NCBI GenBank assembly: GCA_012841845.1
Contig: DUTZ01000553.1
Coordinates: 1-5,053, forward strand
DNA length: 5,053 nt
Origin: Actinomycetales bacterium
GTDB taxonomy: Bacteria; Actinomycetota; Actinomycetes; Mycobacteriales; Mycobacteriaceae
Reading direction: 5' to 3'
Shown here: piece by piece, positions 1 to 4,671 of the stretch
How the letters are laid out: every line of letters begins with the position of its first letter
Numbering within the stretch: position 1 is the stretch's first letter
Translations under genes and position numbers: made by a program
The notes under the pieces: model-generated
Seen by the model: only the letters and a program-made list of their open reading frames with translations
Databases searched by the model: none
Told to the model about the DNA's origin: nothing

Positions 1-641
1 ATCGTCGAACCCATGAGGCGGGCCCACAGGGTCTTCTCGCCGGTGCGGCGCTTGAACCACACGAGGACGTACGAGTTGAGGAGCTCGCCCACCACGTACC
101 CGGCCAGGCCGGCGAGCAGGAACATCGGGGCGACGCCGGCGACGCGCTCGAAGGCCTCCTGGCCGTCGTAGAAGTCGGCCGCCGGCAGGTGGATGGTGAG
201 CGTGAAGCACAGGGCGGCCAGCACGAGCACGGCGAAGCCGGCCAGGACGGTCCGGCGCATGGTGCGGAAGCCGTAGATCTCGCTGATCACGTCGCCGAGG
301 ACGTACGCGAGCGGGAAGAGGAAGAAGGCGCCGTCGGTGACGATGCCGTCGAGCTGGAGGAACCCGAGCGACACGCTGAGCTCGGGGAAGAACACGACGC
401 CCTTGGTGGCGGTGATGTTGCTGATCACCATGACGCCCACGAACGTGGCGACCAGGTAGGGCAGGTAGAAGCTGGACACCGTCGCGAAGACGGCGCGGCC
501 GCGGTTCTCGGTGGAGGCGGCTCCGGGGGTGCTGCGGTCGGGGGTGCTGCGGTCGGGGGTGCTGCGCGCCGGCTCGGGGGTGGTCCCGTCCGGCCGCCCA
601 GACCCGTCGGTCACGGGATTCTGCTGCGATGAAGTGGTCAC
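1..641 (-). CDS. yhhQ: VUT/YhhQ-family queuosine precursor transporter (3' end outside window)
   Basis: Integral membrane transporter of the YhhQ/VUT (DUF165) family, known to import queuosine precursors such as preQ0/preQ1. 213 codons are visible and the C-terminus lies beyond the left edge. Residues 1-50 are a hydrophilic Ser/Thr/Pro/Asp-rich tail containing three RSTP(D) repeats. Hydrophobic segments follow at about 57-77, 104-117, 131-150 and 171-195. Family marks are the FPLAYVLGDVISEIYGFR block (109-126) and the LLNSYVLVWFKRRTGEKT..R.MGST block (187-213), which in relatives precedes the conserved Asp-Thr region. The start is GTG (639-641). No Shine-Dalgarno is seen, but a GATAAT -10 element lies 8 nt upstream, so a leaderless or near-leaderless message is likely. 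An in-frame GTG at codon 10 is a possible alternative start. The gene lies downstream of gluQ on the same strand, which supports a queuosine role. Family assignment is secure; the exact substrate is inferred. Confidence 0.9.
   Translation of the reverse strand, partial: MTTSSQQNPVTDGSGRPDGTTPEPARSTPDRSTPDRSTPGAASTENRGRAVFATVSSFYLPYLVATFVGVMVISNITATKGVVFFPELSVSLGFLQLDGIVTDGAFFLFPLAYVLGDVISEIYGFRTMRRTVLAGFAVLVLAALCFTLTIHLPAADFYDGQEAFERVAGVAPMFLLAGLAGYVVGELLNSYVLVWFKRRTGEKTLWARLMGST
524..566. repeat. 15-bp tandem repeat in transporter N-terminal tail
   Basis: Nearly three in-frame copies of the 15-bp unit CGGGGGTGCTGCGGT (plus-strand reading) start at 524, 539 and 554; the third diverges after about 13 bases. 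On the coding strand they encode the repeated pentapeptide RSTPD in the cytoplasm-facing or disordered tail before the first membrane segment. Because the unit is a multiple of three, copy-number change by slippage would keep the frame. Confidence 0.85.
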
Positions 642-649
642 GGGGGCCG

Positions 650-655
650 ATTATC
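650..655 (-). promoter_or_regulatory. -10 element of the queuosine transporter gene
   Basis: GATAAT on the minus strand differs from TATAAT at one position. It is followed by 8 nt (CGGCCCCC) and then the GTG start at 641, so transcription would begin at or just before the start codon. No clean -35 hexamer is visible; the expected -35 region (about 673-678) falls at the edge of the symmetric repeat array at 676-753. The call rests on sequence match and spacing only. Confidence 0.55.
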
Positions 656-675
656 CGCGACCCGCCGTCCTCCCG

Positions 676-753
676 CGAAAATCGGCGACTCCGATGCCCG
701 ATCGGCAGGTCTCACAGGGGTCGCCGATCACGTCATGGAGTCGCCGATTTTCG
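676..753. promoter_or_regulatory. Symmetric 20-bp-phased repeat array, candidate operator or terminator
   Basis: The outer arms are a perfect 17-bp inverted repeat (676-692 and 737-753; left arm CGAAAATCGGCGACTCC). Inside is a second inverted pair, GATCGGC (700-706) and GCCGATC (723-729). The core ATCGGCGA-like motif begins at 681, 701, 721 and 741: two copies forward and two reversed, exactly 20 bp apart. The second copy (ATCGGCAG) matches only in the first six bases. The array sits between gluQ and the transporter gene and touches the transporter's presumptive -35 region. The exact phasing favours binding of a dimeric regulator along one DNA face. A/T runs at the ends of the arms also fit a bidirectional terminator, although the outer loop is 44 nt. 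No regulator family can be named. Confidence 0.6.
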
Positions 754-800
754 GGGGAGGGGCGAACGCGGGGCCGAGCGGGGCGTATGCGGGGGCGGGG
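753..800 (+). other. G-run tract: potential G-quadruplex, or C-rich Rho site in gluQ mRNA
   Basis: Six runs of four or five G lie within 48 bases (753-757, 759-762, 770-773, 780-783, 791-795, 797-800), with linkers of 1-7 nt. This satisfies the usual pattern for an intramolecular G-quadruplex on the plus strand. It begins four bases after the gluQ stop codon in the direction of gluQ transcription. In that transcript the tract is C-rich, which resembles a Rho-loading site for ending gluQ transcription. Either role is inference, and high genomic GC raises the chance expectation. Confidence 0.45.
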
Positions 801-804
801 CTGG

Positions 805-1746
805 TCAGCGGACGGTCCACGGGCCGGCCCGGAGCGACCCGGGCGTGACCACCCCGCCGCGCAGGGCCTCGATCGAGTCGGCGCCGGCCGGCCCGCCCAG
901 GGACGCCACGATCCGGGCGACGACCGACCTCGTCGTCACACCCTCCGCCGCCAGGTCTGCGAGCGTCACCGAGCCGTCGCGCTTGGCCAGCCGCTCCCCG
1001 GCGGCGTTCACGGCGAGCGGCACGTGCGCGTACTCGGGCCGCGCGAGGCCGAGCAGCTCGGCGAGGTAGGCCTGGCGCGGCGTGGAGGACAGGAGGTCCT
1101 CGCCGCGCACCACCTGGTCGACGCCCTGAGCGGCGTCGTCCACCACGACGGCGAGGTTGTACGCCCACACGCCGTCGCCCCGACGGAGGACAACGTCGTC
1201 CACTACTCCCGTATAGGTCCCGTGGACGGCGTCGTGGATCGTCAGCTCGCTCACGCCCGCCCGCAGTCGCAGAGCAGGCACGCGGCCGGGGCCCAGCGCC
1301 CGGCGACGGGCGCCACGCACGGTGTCCGGCAGGTCGCGGCACGTGCCCGGGTAGGACCCGGGCGGGGAGTGCGGTGCCCGCGGGGCCTCCTGGATCTCGC
1401 GGCGCGAGCAGTAGCACTCGTAGACCAGGCCGTCGGAAGCGAGCCGGCCCACCGCGTCGGCGTAGGCGTCGGAGCGCTCGGACTCCCACATGATCTCGCC
1501 GTCCCAGTCGATCCCGATCGCGGCGAGATCCGCCAACTGCCGTGCGGCCACGCCTGGGCGGGCCCTCGCGGTGTCGAGGTCGTCGACGCGCATGCGGAAC
1601 GCGCGGCCCGAGTCGCGGGCCAGCACCCACGCGGCCACTGCCGTACGGAGGTTGCCCAGGTGCAGATCGCCCGAGGGACTGGGCGCGTAGCGGCCGGCGC
1701 CTGTCGGGGCCTCGGCGCCGGCGGCGGGGGAGCGGGGGGTGTCCAC
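805..1746 (-). CDS. gluQ: Glutamyl-queuosine tRNA(Asp) synthetase (GluQ-RS)
   Basis: Cytoplasmic class I synthetase-like enzyme that uses ATP to activate glutamate and attaches it to the cyclopentene ring of queuosine-34 in tRNA(Asp). It resembles the GluRS catalytic core without an anticodon-binding domain; 313 residues is usual for the family. Visible marks are [19 protein letters not shown] (18-36) with the HIGH-like HLGN at 29-32, the RVDDLD segment (53-58), and zinc ligands in the family pattern C111, C113, Y132 and C136 (CYC, then SYPGTC). Further marks are [11 protein letters not shown] (195-205), [17 protein letters not shown] (209-225) and the KMSKS-like LAKRD at 253-257. The start is set at GTG 1746 because TACCCT lies exactly 6 nt upstream, the arrangement of a leaderless actinobacterial transcript, and only about 18 residues then precede the conserved core. 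An ATG at 1812 would add 22 residues and overlap the phhB start. It lies upstream of the queuosine transporter gene. Confidence 0.93.
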   Translation of the reverse strand: MDTPRSPAAGAEAPTGAGRYAPSPSGDLHLGNLRTAVAAWVLARDSGRAFRMRVDDLDTARARPGVAARQLADLAAIGIDWDGEIMWESERSDAYADAVGRLASDGLVYECYCSRREIQEAPRAPHSPPGSYPGTCRDLPDTVRGARRRALGPGRVPALRLRAGVSELTIHDAVHGTYTGVVDDVVLRRGDGVWAYNLAVVVDDAAQGVDQVVRGEDLLSSTPRQAYLAELLGLARPEYAHVPLAVNAAGERLAKRDGSVTLADLAAEGVTTRSVVARIVASLGGPAGADSIEALRGGVVTPGSLRAGPWTVR

Positions 1747-1752
1747 GGTCCC

Positions 1753-1758
1753 AGGGTA
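1753..1758 (-). promoter_or_regulatory. -10 element of a leaderless gluQ promoter
   Basis: TACCCT (TANNNT type) on the minus strand is followed by six bases, GGGACC, and then the GTG codon at 1744-1746. Transcription would then start on the first base of the start codon. No convincing -35 hexamer is seen. The element lies in the short divergent gap to phhB and is the main evidence for choosing the GTG start. Confidence 0.5.
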
Positions 1759-1810
1759 GGGGCGGCCGGTCCCGACGTAGGAGCGGCCGGGCGGTGGAAC
1801 ACTGGGCGGC

Positions 1811-2230
1811 ATGAGCACCGACGCACCAAATCCTGACACGCCGAATGCTGAAGAAGCGAGTGTCGACGCGCCGCCCGCCGGCTCGCCCTCCGCCGACGCG
1901 CCGCCCGCCGACGACCGGGTCCGCCTCACCGAGGGGCAGATCGCCGAGGGGCTGGCCGACCTGCCCGGCTGGGCCTTCTCCGAGGGCTCGCTCACGTACA
2001 CGGCCGTGTGCTCCTCGCCGCAGGCCGCGCTCGACCTGGTAGCCGCGATCGGGCAGGCCGCCAACTCCCAGGACCACCACCCCGATCTGCTGTGGAGCTA
2101 CGACGAGGTGACTCTCGATCTGCGCAGTCACGACGTCGAGGGCGTGACCCGGCGGGACCTGCGGCTCGCGCGATCGGTGTCGGCGCTGTCGGGCGAGTTC
2201 GACGCGACGCCGCTGGGCTCGGAGGACTGA
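1811..2230 (+). CDS. phhB: Pterin-4a-carbinolamine dehydratase (4a-hydroxytetrahydrobiopterin dehydratase)
   Basis: Small cytoplasmic enzyme that dehydrates 4a-hydroxytetrahydropterin to quinonoid dihydropterin, the recycling step after aromatic amino acid hydroxylation. In bacteria without such a hydroxylase, family members have been tied to pterin or molybdenum cofactor metabolism. The conserved domain spans about 38-125: [16 protein letters not shown] (39-54), the active-site block [15 protein letters not shown] (86-100) with H89, H90 and P91, then [15 protein letters not shown] (106-120) with H107. The first His of the common HHHP motif is Asp here. At 139 residues it exceeds the roughly 100-residue family norm because of an Ala/Pro/Asp-rich tail (1-37) with an internal repeat. 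ATG 1811 is the only evident start; no good Shine-Dalgarno is seen (only GGGCGG close to the ATG). It is divergent from gluQ. Family is certain; the pathway in this organism is not. Confidence 0.92.
   Translation: MSTDAPNPDTPNAEEASVDAPPAGSPSADAPPADDRVRLTEGQIAEGLADLPGWAFSEGSLTYTAVCSSPQAALDLVAAIGQAANSQDHHPDLLWSYDEVTLDLRSHDVEGVTRRDLRLARSVSALSGEFDATPLGSED
1864..1910. repeat. 17-bp direct repeat in the phhB N-terminal extension
   Basis: CGACGCGCCGCCCGCCG occurs at 1864-1880 and again at 1894-1910, exactly 30 bp (ten codons) apart. It encodes the repeated peptide DAPPA(G/D) in the acidic tail before the conserved dehydratase domain. The exact identity suggests a recent in-frame duplication. Confidence 0.85.
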
Positions 2231-2306
2231 GCACCTGCGAGGACTGCCCTCACCGCCGGGTGTCGGCGCGGGAAGGCCACGCCGACTCCGGTGAACGCGT
2301 GTCCTA

Positions 2307-2346
2307 GTGCGGCTACGCGTGGGCAATGCCGCGCGCGTGGCTGCAC
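2307..2346 (+). terminator. Hairpin downstream of phhB, possible terminator
   Basis: Arms 2307-2319 and 2334-2346 pair over 13 bp including two G-U wobbles in the plus-strand RNA, with a 14-nt loop that contains a small GGC-AAT-GCC hairpin. It starts 77 bases after the phhB stop and no gene intervenes. There is no U-tract, so intrinsic termination is uncertain; actinobacterial terminators often lack one. Confidence 0.4.
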
Positions 2347-2362
2347 TACCGCGCGCGTGGGC

Positions 2363-2410
2363 GGCGCCTCGTGACGGTGGCGCCCCGTGACGGCGGCGCC
2401 TCGTGACGGC
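2363..2410. repeat. Three tandem 16-bp repeats
   Basis: The unit GGCGCCTCGTGACGGY occurs at 2363-2378, 2379-2394 and 2395-2410, with single-base differences (T or C at positions 7 and 16), followed by a partial GGC. Each unit contains the palindrome GGCGCC or its one-base variant GGCGCCCC. The unit length is not a multiple of three, which fits a non-coding location. Confidence 0.85.
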
Positions 2411-2500
2411 GGCAGGTTCTGCGGCGGGCCCCGCCTGCTCGCCGCACAGCACAGGGTGCCCGACGGAACCCGATCGAATGGGCGGCGCGCTCAAATGGGC

Positions 2501-2535
2501 GACGCGGCCCGGGCTCGTGAGCTCCGGGCCGCGTC
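2501..2535 (-). terminator. Terminator hairpin of the tRNA-Ser gene
   Basis: A perfect 12-bp GC-rich stem (2501-2512 with 2524-2535) encloses an 11-nt loop. It begins six bases beyond the 3' end of the minus-strand tRNA. Reading on in the minus direction a short T-containing stretch (GCCCATTTGAG) follows rather than a full T-tract. Position directly behind the tRNA makes a terminator the natural reading. Confidence 0.7.
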
Positions 2536-2540
2536 TGCGG

Positions 2541-2628
2541 CGGAGGATGCGGGATTTGAACCCGCGAGGGGCTATCAACCCCAACCCGCGTTCCAGGCGA
2601 GCGCCATAGGCCACTAGGCGAATCCTCC
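2541..2628 (-). tRNA. tRNA-Ser (anticodon GGA)
   Basis: An 88-nt class II tRNA that decodes UCC and UCU. The acceptor stem GGAGGAT (2622-2628) pairs with ATCCTCC (2542-2548), with discriminator G from 2541. The anticodon stem CTCGC/GCGGG closes the loop CTGGAAC, giving anticodon GGA. The long variable arm GGGG-TTGATAG-CCCC is typical of tRNA-Ser. The T arm is GCGGG-TTCAAAT-CCCGC. CCA is not encoded (CCG follows the discriminator), so CCA would be added enzymatically. A clear promoter lies upstream and a hairpin terminator downstream, so it is probably a single-gene unit. Confidence 0.97.
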
Positions 2629-2635
2629 GTCGGTC

Positions 2636-2664
2636 ATCCTATTGGACGGGAGCGGACTCGCCAA
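2636..2664 (-). promoter_or_regulatory. Promoter of tRNA-Ser(GGA)
   Basis: The -35 TTGGCG (2659-2664) and -10 TAGGAT (2636-2641) on the minus strand are separated by 17 bp. Transcription should begin a few bases before the mature 5' end at 2628, leaving almost no leader. The -35 lies just 11 bases beyond the stop codon of the upstream lipoprotein gene, so read-through from that gene into the tRNA is also conceivable. Confidence 0.7.
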
Positions 2665-2675
2665 ACCGTTCGGCG

Positions 2676-3455
2676 TCAGAAGGCATCCTGCGGGTGCTGG
2701 ACCTGGGCGTCGGCCTGGCACGTGCTGTCCTCGGCGAGTGCGTCACCGGGTGTGACGTGTAGGTTGATGCTCATCTCGTAGGGGACCTCGATCGGCCCGG
2801 TGCTGTTGCTCGTGGACGTGAACCCGCTGCCGTTGGCCGCGAAGTCGCCGTCGGCGGTCGTGCACTGGACGAGCACGCGAATGCCGATCGTGGAGGGGTC
2901 GCCGGCGAGCGGGTCCCGGACGGTGCCGGTCACCTTGACGTGCGCGCCGTCCTCGCGCTCGAGGTCGACCGTGGCGACCACGTCCTCGGCCTCCACGATG
3001 TCCGGGTTGGGCGTGAACTCGTCCACGGTGACCCTCGCAGAGCTGACCTTGTCGCGGTACTCGGCGTTCTTGAGGACGAAGGGGTCGATCTCCGCCAGGA
3101 CCGTGGACTCCCCGGCGGGCACCGGGATGGCGTTGGTGGTCCACTCGGAGTCGTTGAACCCCTCGCCGGCGATGGTGATGGTGAACGTGGCCACCCCCGG
3201 GGTGTCGGCGGTGGTGTGCAGGACCAGCATCGGCCGGAGCCTCTGCTCCTCGCCCCGACTGTTCTTCGCGTCGTCCTGGCCGAGGAGAAAGAGGGGATCG
3301 GCGGTGAGCGCGGTGACGCCGGCGGGCAGCGCGCCGTCGACGGCGACGTCGACGGTGGGCGTGGGCTCGGTCTTGCCCGAACCTCCGGTGCCGCAGGCCC
3401 CCAGCACGAGGGCGGGGGCGAGTGCGAGTGCGGTGAGCGCGCGGAGTCGGCGCAT
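2676..3455 (-). CDS. Secreted lipoprotein of unknown function (paralogue of the adjacent upstream gene)
   Basis: 259-residue predicted lipoprotein anchored on the outer face of the cytoplasmic membrane. Residues 1-20 are a signal peptide (MRRLR, a hydrophobic core, then lipobox LGAC) with lipidation predicted at Cys21, followed by a Gly/Ser/Thr/Pro linker to about 35. The mature part has alternating short hydrophobic stretches, suggesting a beta-sandwich fold. It shares with the upstream neighbour LPAGVTALTADPL (43-55), TPNPDIV (148-154), GDPS (185-188), a C-T-x-x-DG-F motif at C198 and a D-x-x-C at C246, and ends likewise in Phe. C198 and C246 could form a disulfide. The ATG at 3455 has AGGAGG (3463-3468) 7 nt upstream. 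The 85-base gap to the upstream gene has no obvious terminator or promoter, so one operon is likely. I do not recognise a named family and assign no function. Confidence 0.9.
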   Translation of the reverse strand: MRRLRALTALALAPALVLGACGTGGSGKTEPTPTVDVAVDGALPAGVTALTADPLFLLGQDDAKNSRGEEQRLRPMLVLHTTADTPGVATFTITIAGEGFNDSEWTTNAIPVPAGESTVLAEIDPFVLKNAEYRDKVSSARVTVDEFTPNPDIVEAEDVVATVDLEREDGAHVKVTGTVRDPLAGDPSTIGIRVLVQCTTADGDFAANGSGFTSTSNSTGPIEVPYEMSINLHVTPGDALAEDSTCQADAQVQHPQDAF

Positions 3456-3540
3456 GGGAGAACCTCCTGGGTCGGTGGTGCTGATGGTCGGGGTGGCGTG
3501 GACTGATCGGGTACGACGACGAGGCGTGCCGCCGCTGGGA

Positions 3541-4350
3541 TCAGAACAGGTCCGACGGGTACTTGATGGCCGTGTAGAAGAGGCATTCGGTGTCGTCGGT
3601 GACGGCTTCGGCCGGCGTCAGCGGGATGCGCGTCTCGATCGTGCGGGGAAGCTCGAGGGGCTTGTCCGAGTTGAGCGAGTGGGTCCACTTGCCGGAGGCG
3701 ACGAACTCGCCGTCGGGGTTCGTGCACAGGGCGGCGGATTCGGTGACCAGGACGGAGGGATCGCCGTTGATCGGGCCCGGGATGGCGGGCGTGGCGATGG
3801 CGACCATGCCCTCCCCCTCCTCCTTGCCGGGGCCGACGGTCCCGGTGACGTCGGTGACGTTGACGATGTCGGGGTGGGGCGTGATCTCGCCGAAGGACAG
3901 GTCGACGCCGGTGATCGCGTCGCGGTTCTCGTCGCCGGTGACACTCGTCGAGCGGATCGGGATCAGCAGGGTCTGCGTGCCGACGCCCACCGGGAAGCCG
4001 AACGAGCCCCAGTTGATGTCCTTGCCGTCCTCGGTCCGGAAACGGAGGTTGAACCGGATCTTGGCCGGGGCGGCGGCGTCGGCGTGGACCACGACCATCG
4101 GGGTGATGTCCTCCTCCGTGCCGAAGCTGTTCGTGGCCTTGCCGTGCGCCAGGATGAGCGGTTCGGCGGTGAGGGAGGTGAGCTCGGCGGGCAGGTCGGC
4201 GGACACCTCGACGTCGAGGGTCTTGTACTTCGCGGCGTTGCCATCGGATGTGTCGGAGCCGCAGGCGGCGAGTACGAGTGCCGGCGCGAGCGCCAGGGCG
4301 AGCGCGGCGGCGGCGCGGTGGCGGGGGCGGAGTGTGGGATGGGTCGTCAC
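3541..4350 (-). CDS. Secreted lipoprotein of unknown function, first of a paralogous pair
   Basis: 269-residue predicted lipoprotein. A basic N-region (to about residue 12) and an Ala/Leu core lead to the lipobox LAAC, with lipidation at Cys30, then a short Ser/Asp/Gly linker. The mature domain parallels the downstream protein along its length: LPAELTSLTAEPL (53-65), TPMVVVH (83-89), TPHPDIVNV (157-165), GDPSV (196-200), CTNPDGEF (209-216) and DTEC (253-256), ending SDLF. Cys209 and Cys256 match the other protein's Cys pair. Between these blocks the two are quite diverged, so the duplication is not recent. The start is GTG (4348-4350), fixed by AGGAGG (4358-4363) at 7-nt spacing; the sequence AGGAGGTTC is the same before both genes. 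It leads the likely operon and is divergent from ffs. No function can be assigned from sequence. Confidence 0.9.
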   Translation of the reverse strand: MTTHPTLRPRHRAAAALALALAPALVLAACGSDTSDGNAAKYKTLDVEVSADLPAELTSLTAEPLILAHGKATNSFGTEEDITPMVVVHADAAAPAKIRFNLRFRTEDGKDINWGSFGFPVGVGTQTLLIPIRSTSVTGDENRDAITGVDLSFGEITPHPDIVNVTDVTGTVGPGKEEGEGMVAIATPAIPGPINGDPSVLVTESAALCTNPDGEFVASGKWTHSLNSDKPLELPRTIETRIPLTPAEAVTDDTECLFYTAIKYPSDLF

Positions 4351-4382
4351 GGTCGAACCTCCTGCTCGTAGGGCATCTCCTG

Positions 4383-4415
4383 GTGAGCGCCCACATAAAC
4401 ATCAAAGAAACCTTA
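4383..4415 (-). promoter_or_regulatory. AT-rich stretch, presumptive promoter region of the lipoprotein operon
   Basis: About 20 bases (4395-4415) are strikingly A/T-rich on the minus strand compared with their surroundings. They contain TAAGGT (4410-4415, TANNNT type) and TTGATG (4400-4405). Next to them is a near-perfect palindrome GTGGGCGCTCAC (4383-4394). I cannot pair a -35 and a -10 at proper spacing, so the exact promoter is not defined. Confidence 0.35.
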
Positions 4416-4504
4416 GTTCGTCCCCGTCGGGGTCGGGGCGATTCCGTGGGACGGACGCCGACGGCGAGGGTGGCGGGTGGCGTGCGGCGGCGGGCCGTCC
4501 CCGG

Positions 4505-4510
4505 CTAGAC
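4505..4510 (+). promoter_or_regulatory. -10 element of ffs
   Basis: TAGACT (TANNNT type) ends eight bases before the first base-paired nucleotide of the SRP RNA at 4519, which is correct for transcription start at or near the RNA 5' end. No TTGACA-like -35 is visible in the GC-rich sequence upstream. Confidence 0.55.
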
Positions 4511-4518
4511 TCGGCGAC

Positions 4519-4604
4519 GGACCCCGCGCGGCGTCCATCCTGTGAACTCCCCCAGGGCCGGAAGGCAGCAAGGGTCAGCGGGCTCTGGCGGGTGCGCGGG
4601 GTCC
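4519..4604 (+). ncRNA. ffs: Signal recognition particle RNA, bacterial small (4.5S) type
   Basis: RNA scaffold of the SRP; it binds Ffh and, with FtsY, delivers nascent membrane proteins to the translocon. The termini 4519-4529 and 4594-4604 pair over 11 bp. The apical domain is canonical: GCC-GGAA-GGC puts the GGAA tetraloop at 4560-4563. The Ffh-binding internal loop has CAGG (4553-4556) opposite AGCA (4567-4570). The surrounding CCCCCAGGGCCGGAAGGCAG stretch is diagnostic. The hairpin is about 86 nt, and true ends may extend a few bases on each side. It lies 67 bases upstream of the aminotransferase with no clear terminator or separate promoter between, so part of the mRNA may start here. 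Confidence 0.95.
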
Positions 4605-4671
4605 CTCTACGTCTGGGCACTGTGTACGACCTGGCACCATCCCCCTGCCGTCGATCCCTCCGGAGGCCACC

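Larger units (their letters stand above)
2231..2500. other. Non-coding, repeat-rich spacer between phhB and the tRNA-Ser terminator
   Basis: I see no credible gene on either strand: translations here lack recognisable motifs and start or end inside neighbouring features. The spacer holds a 5-bp hairpin (2254-2258 with 2264-2268), four CGCGTG motifs (2296, 2316, 2334, 2354), a long hairpin (2307-2346) and a triple 16-bp tandem repeat (2363-2410). A near-repeat of AATGGGCGRCGCG lies at about 2477-2507. Confidence 0.6.

Noticed and set aside
676..753. CRISPR array
   Set aside because: Motifs are 6-8 bases, arranged in inverted pairs with 12-base gaps; there are no 25-40-base direct repeats or spacers of matching size.
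642..804. preQ1-type riboswitch in front of the queuosine transporter
   Set aside because: The likely leaderless start leaves no room for an RNA leader, and I see no preQ1 aptamer-like hairpin with an A-rich tail; the symmetry is at DNA level over two nested palindromes.
1747..2064. Upstream extension of the gluQ frame to an ATG at 2064
   Set aside because: It would run antisense through more than half of phhB and add over 100 residues that do not resemble the family; the conserved domain begins right after the GTG start.
728..2614. Very long minus-strand open frame covering the gluQ region, phhB and part of the tRNA
   Set aside because: Arg/Pro/Gly-rich translation without motifs; it lies in another frame over gluQ, opposes phhB and runs through the tRNA gene. 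It is an effect of high GC making stops rare.
2541..2628. tRNA-Ser as an integration site for a mobile element
   Set aside because: No copy of the tRNA 3' end, integrase, transposase or terminal repeats is visible in the window; the lipoprotein genes lie on the 5' side of the tRNA, not behind its 3' end.
2800..4371. Long plus-strand open frame opposite both lipoprotein genes
   Set aside because: It lies antisense to two genes that have lipoboxes, good ribosome sites and mutual homology; its own translation has no recognisable domain.
4381..4396. GlxR/CRP-type operator (TGTGA-N6-TCACA) upstream of the lipoprotein operon
   Set aside because: The palindrome GTGGGCGCTCAC has only six bases between its TGTG and CAC arms, two fewer than the CRP-type site, and lacks the A/T flanking positions.
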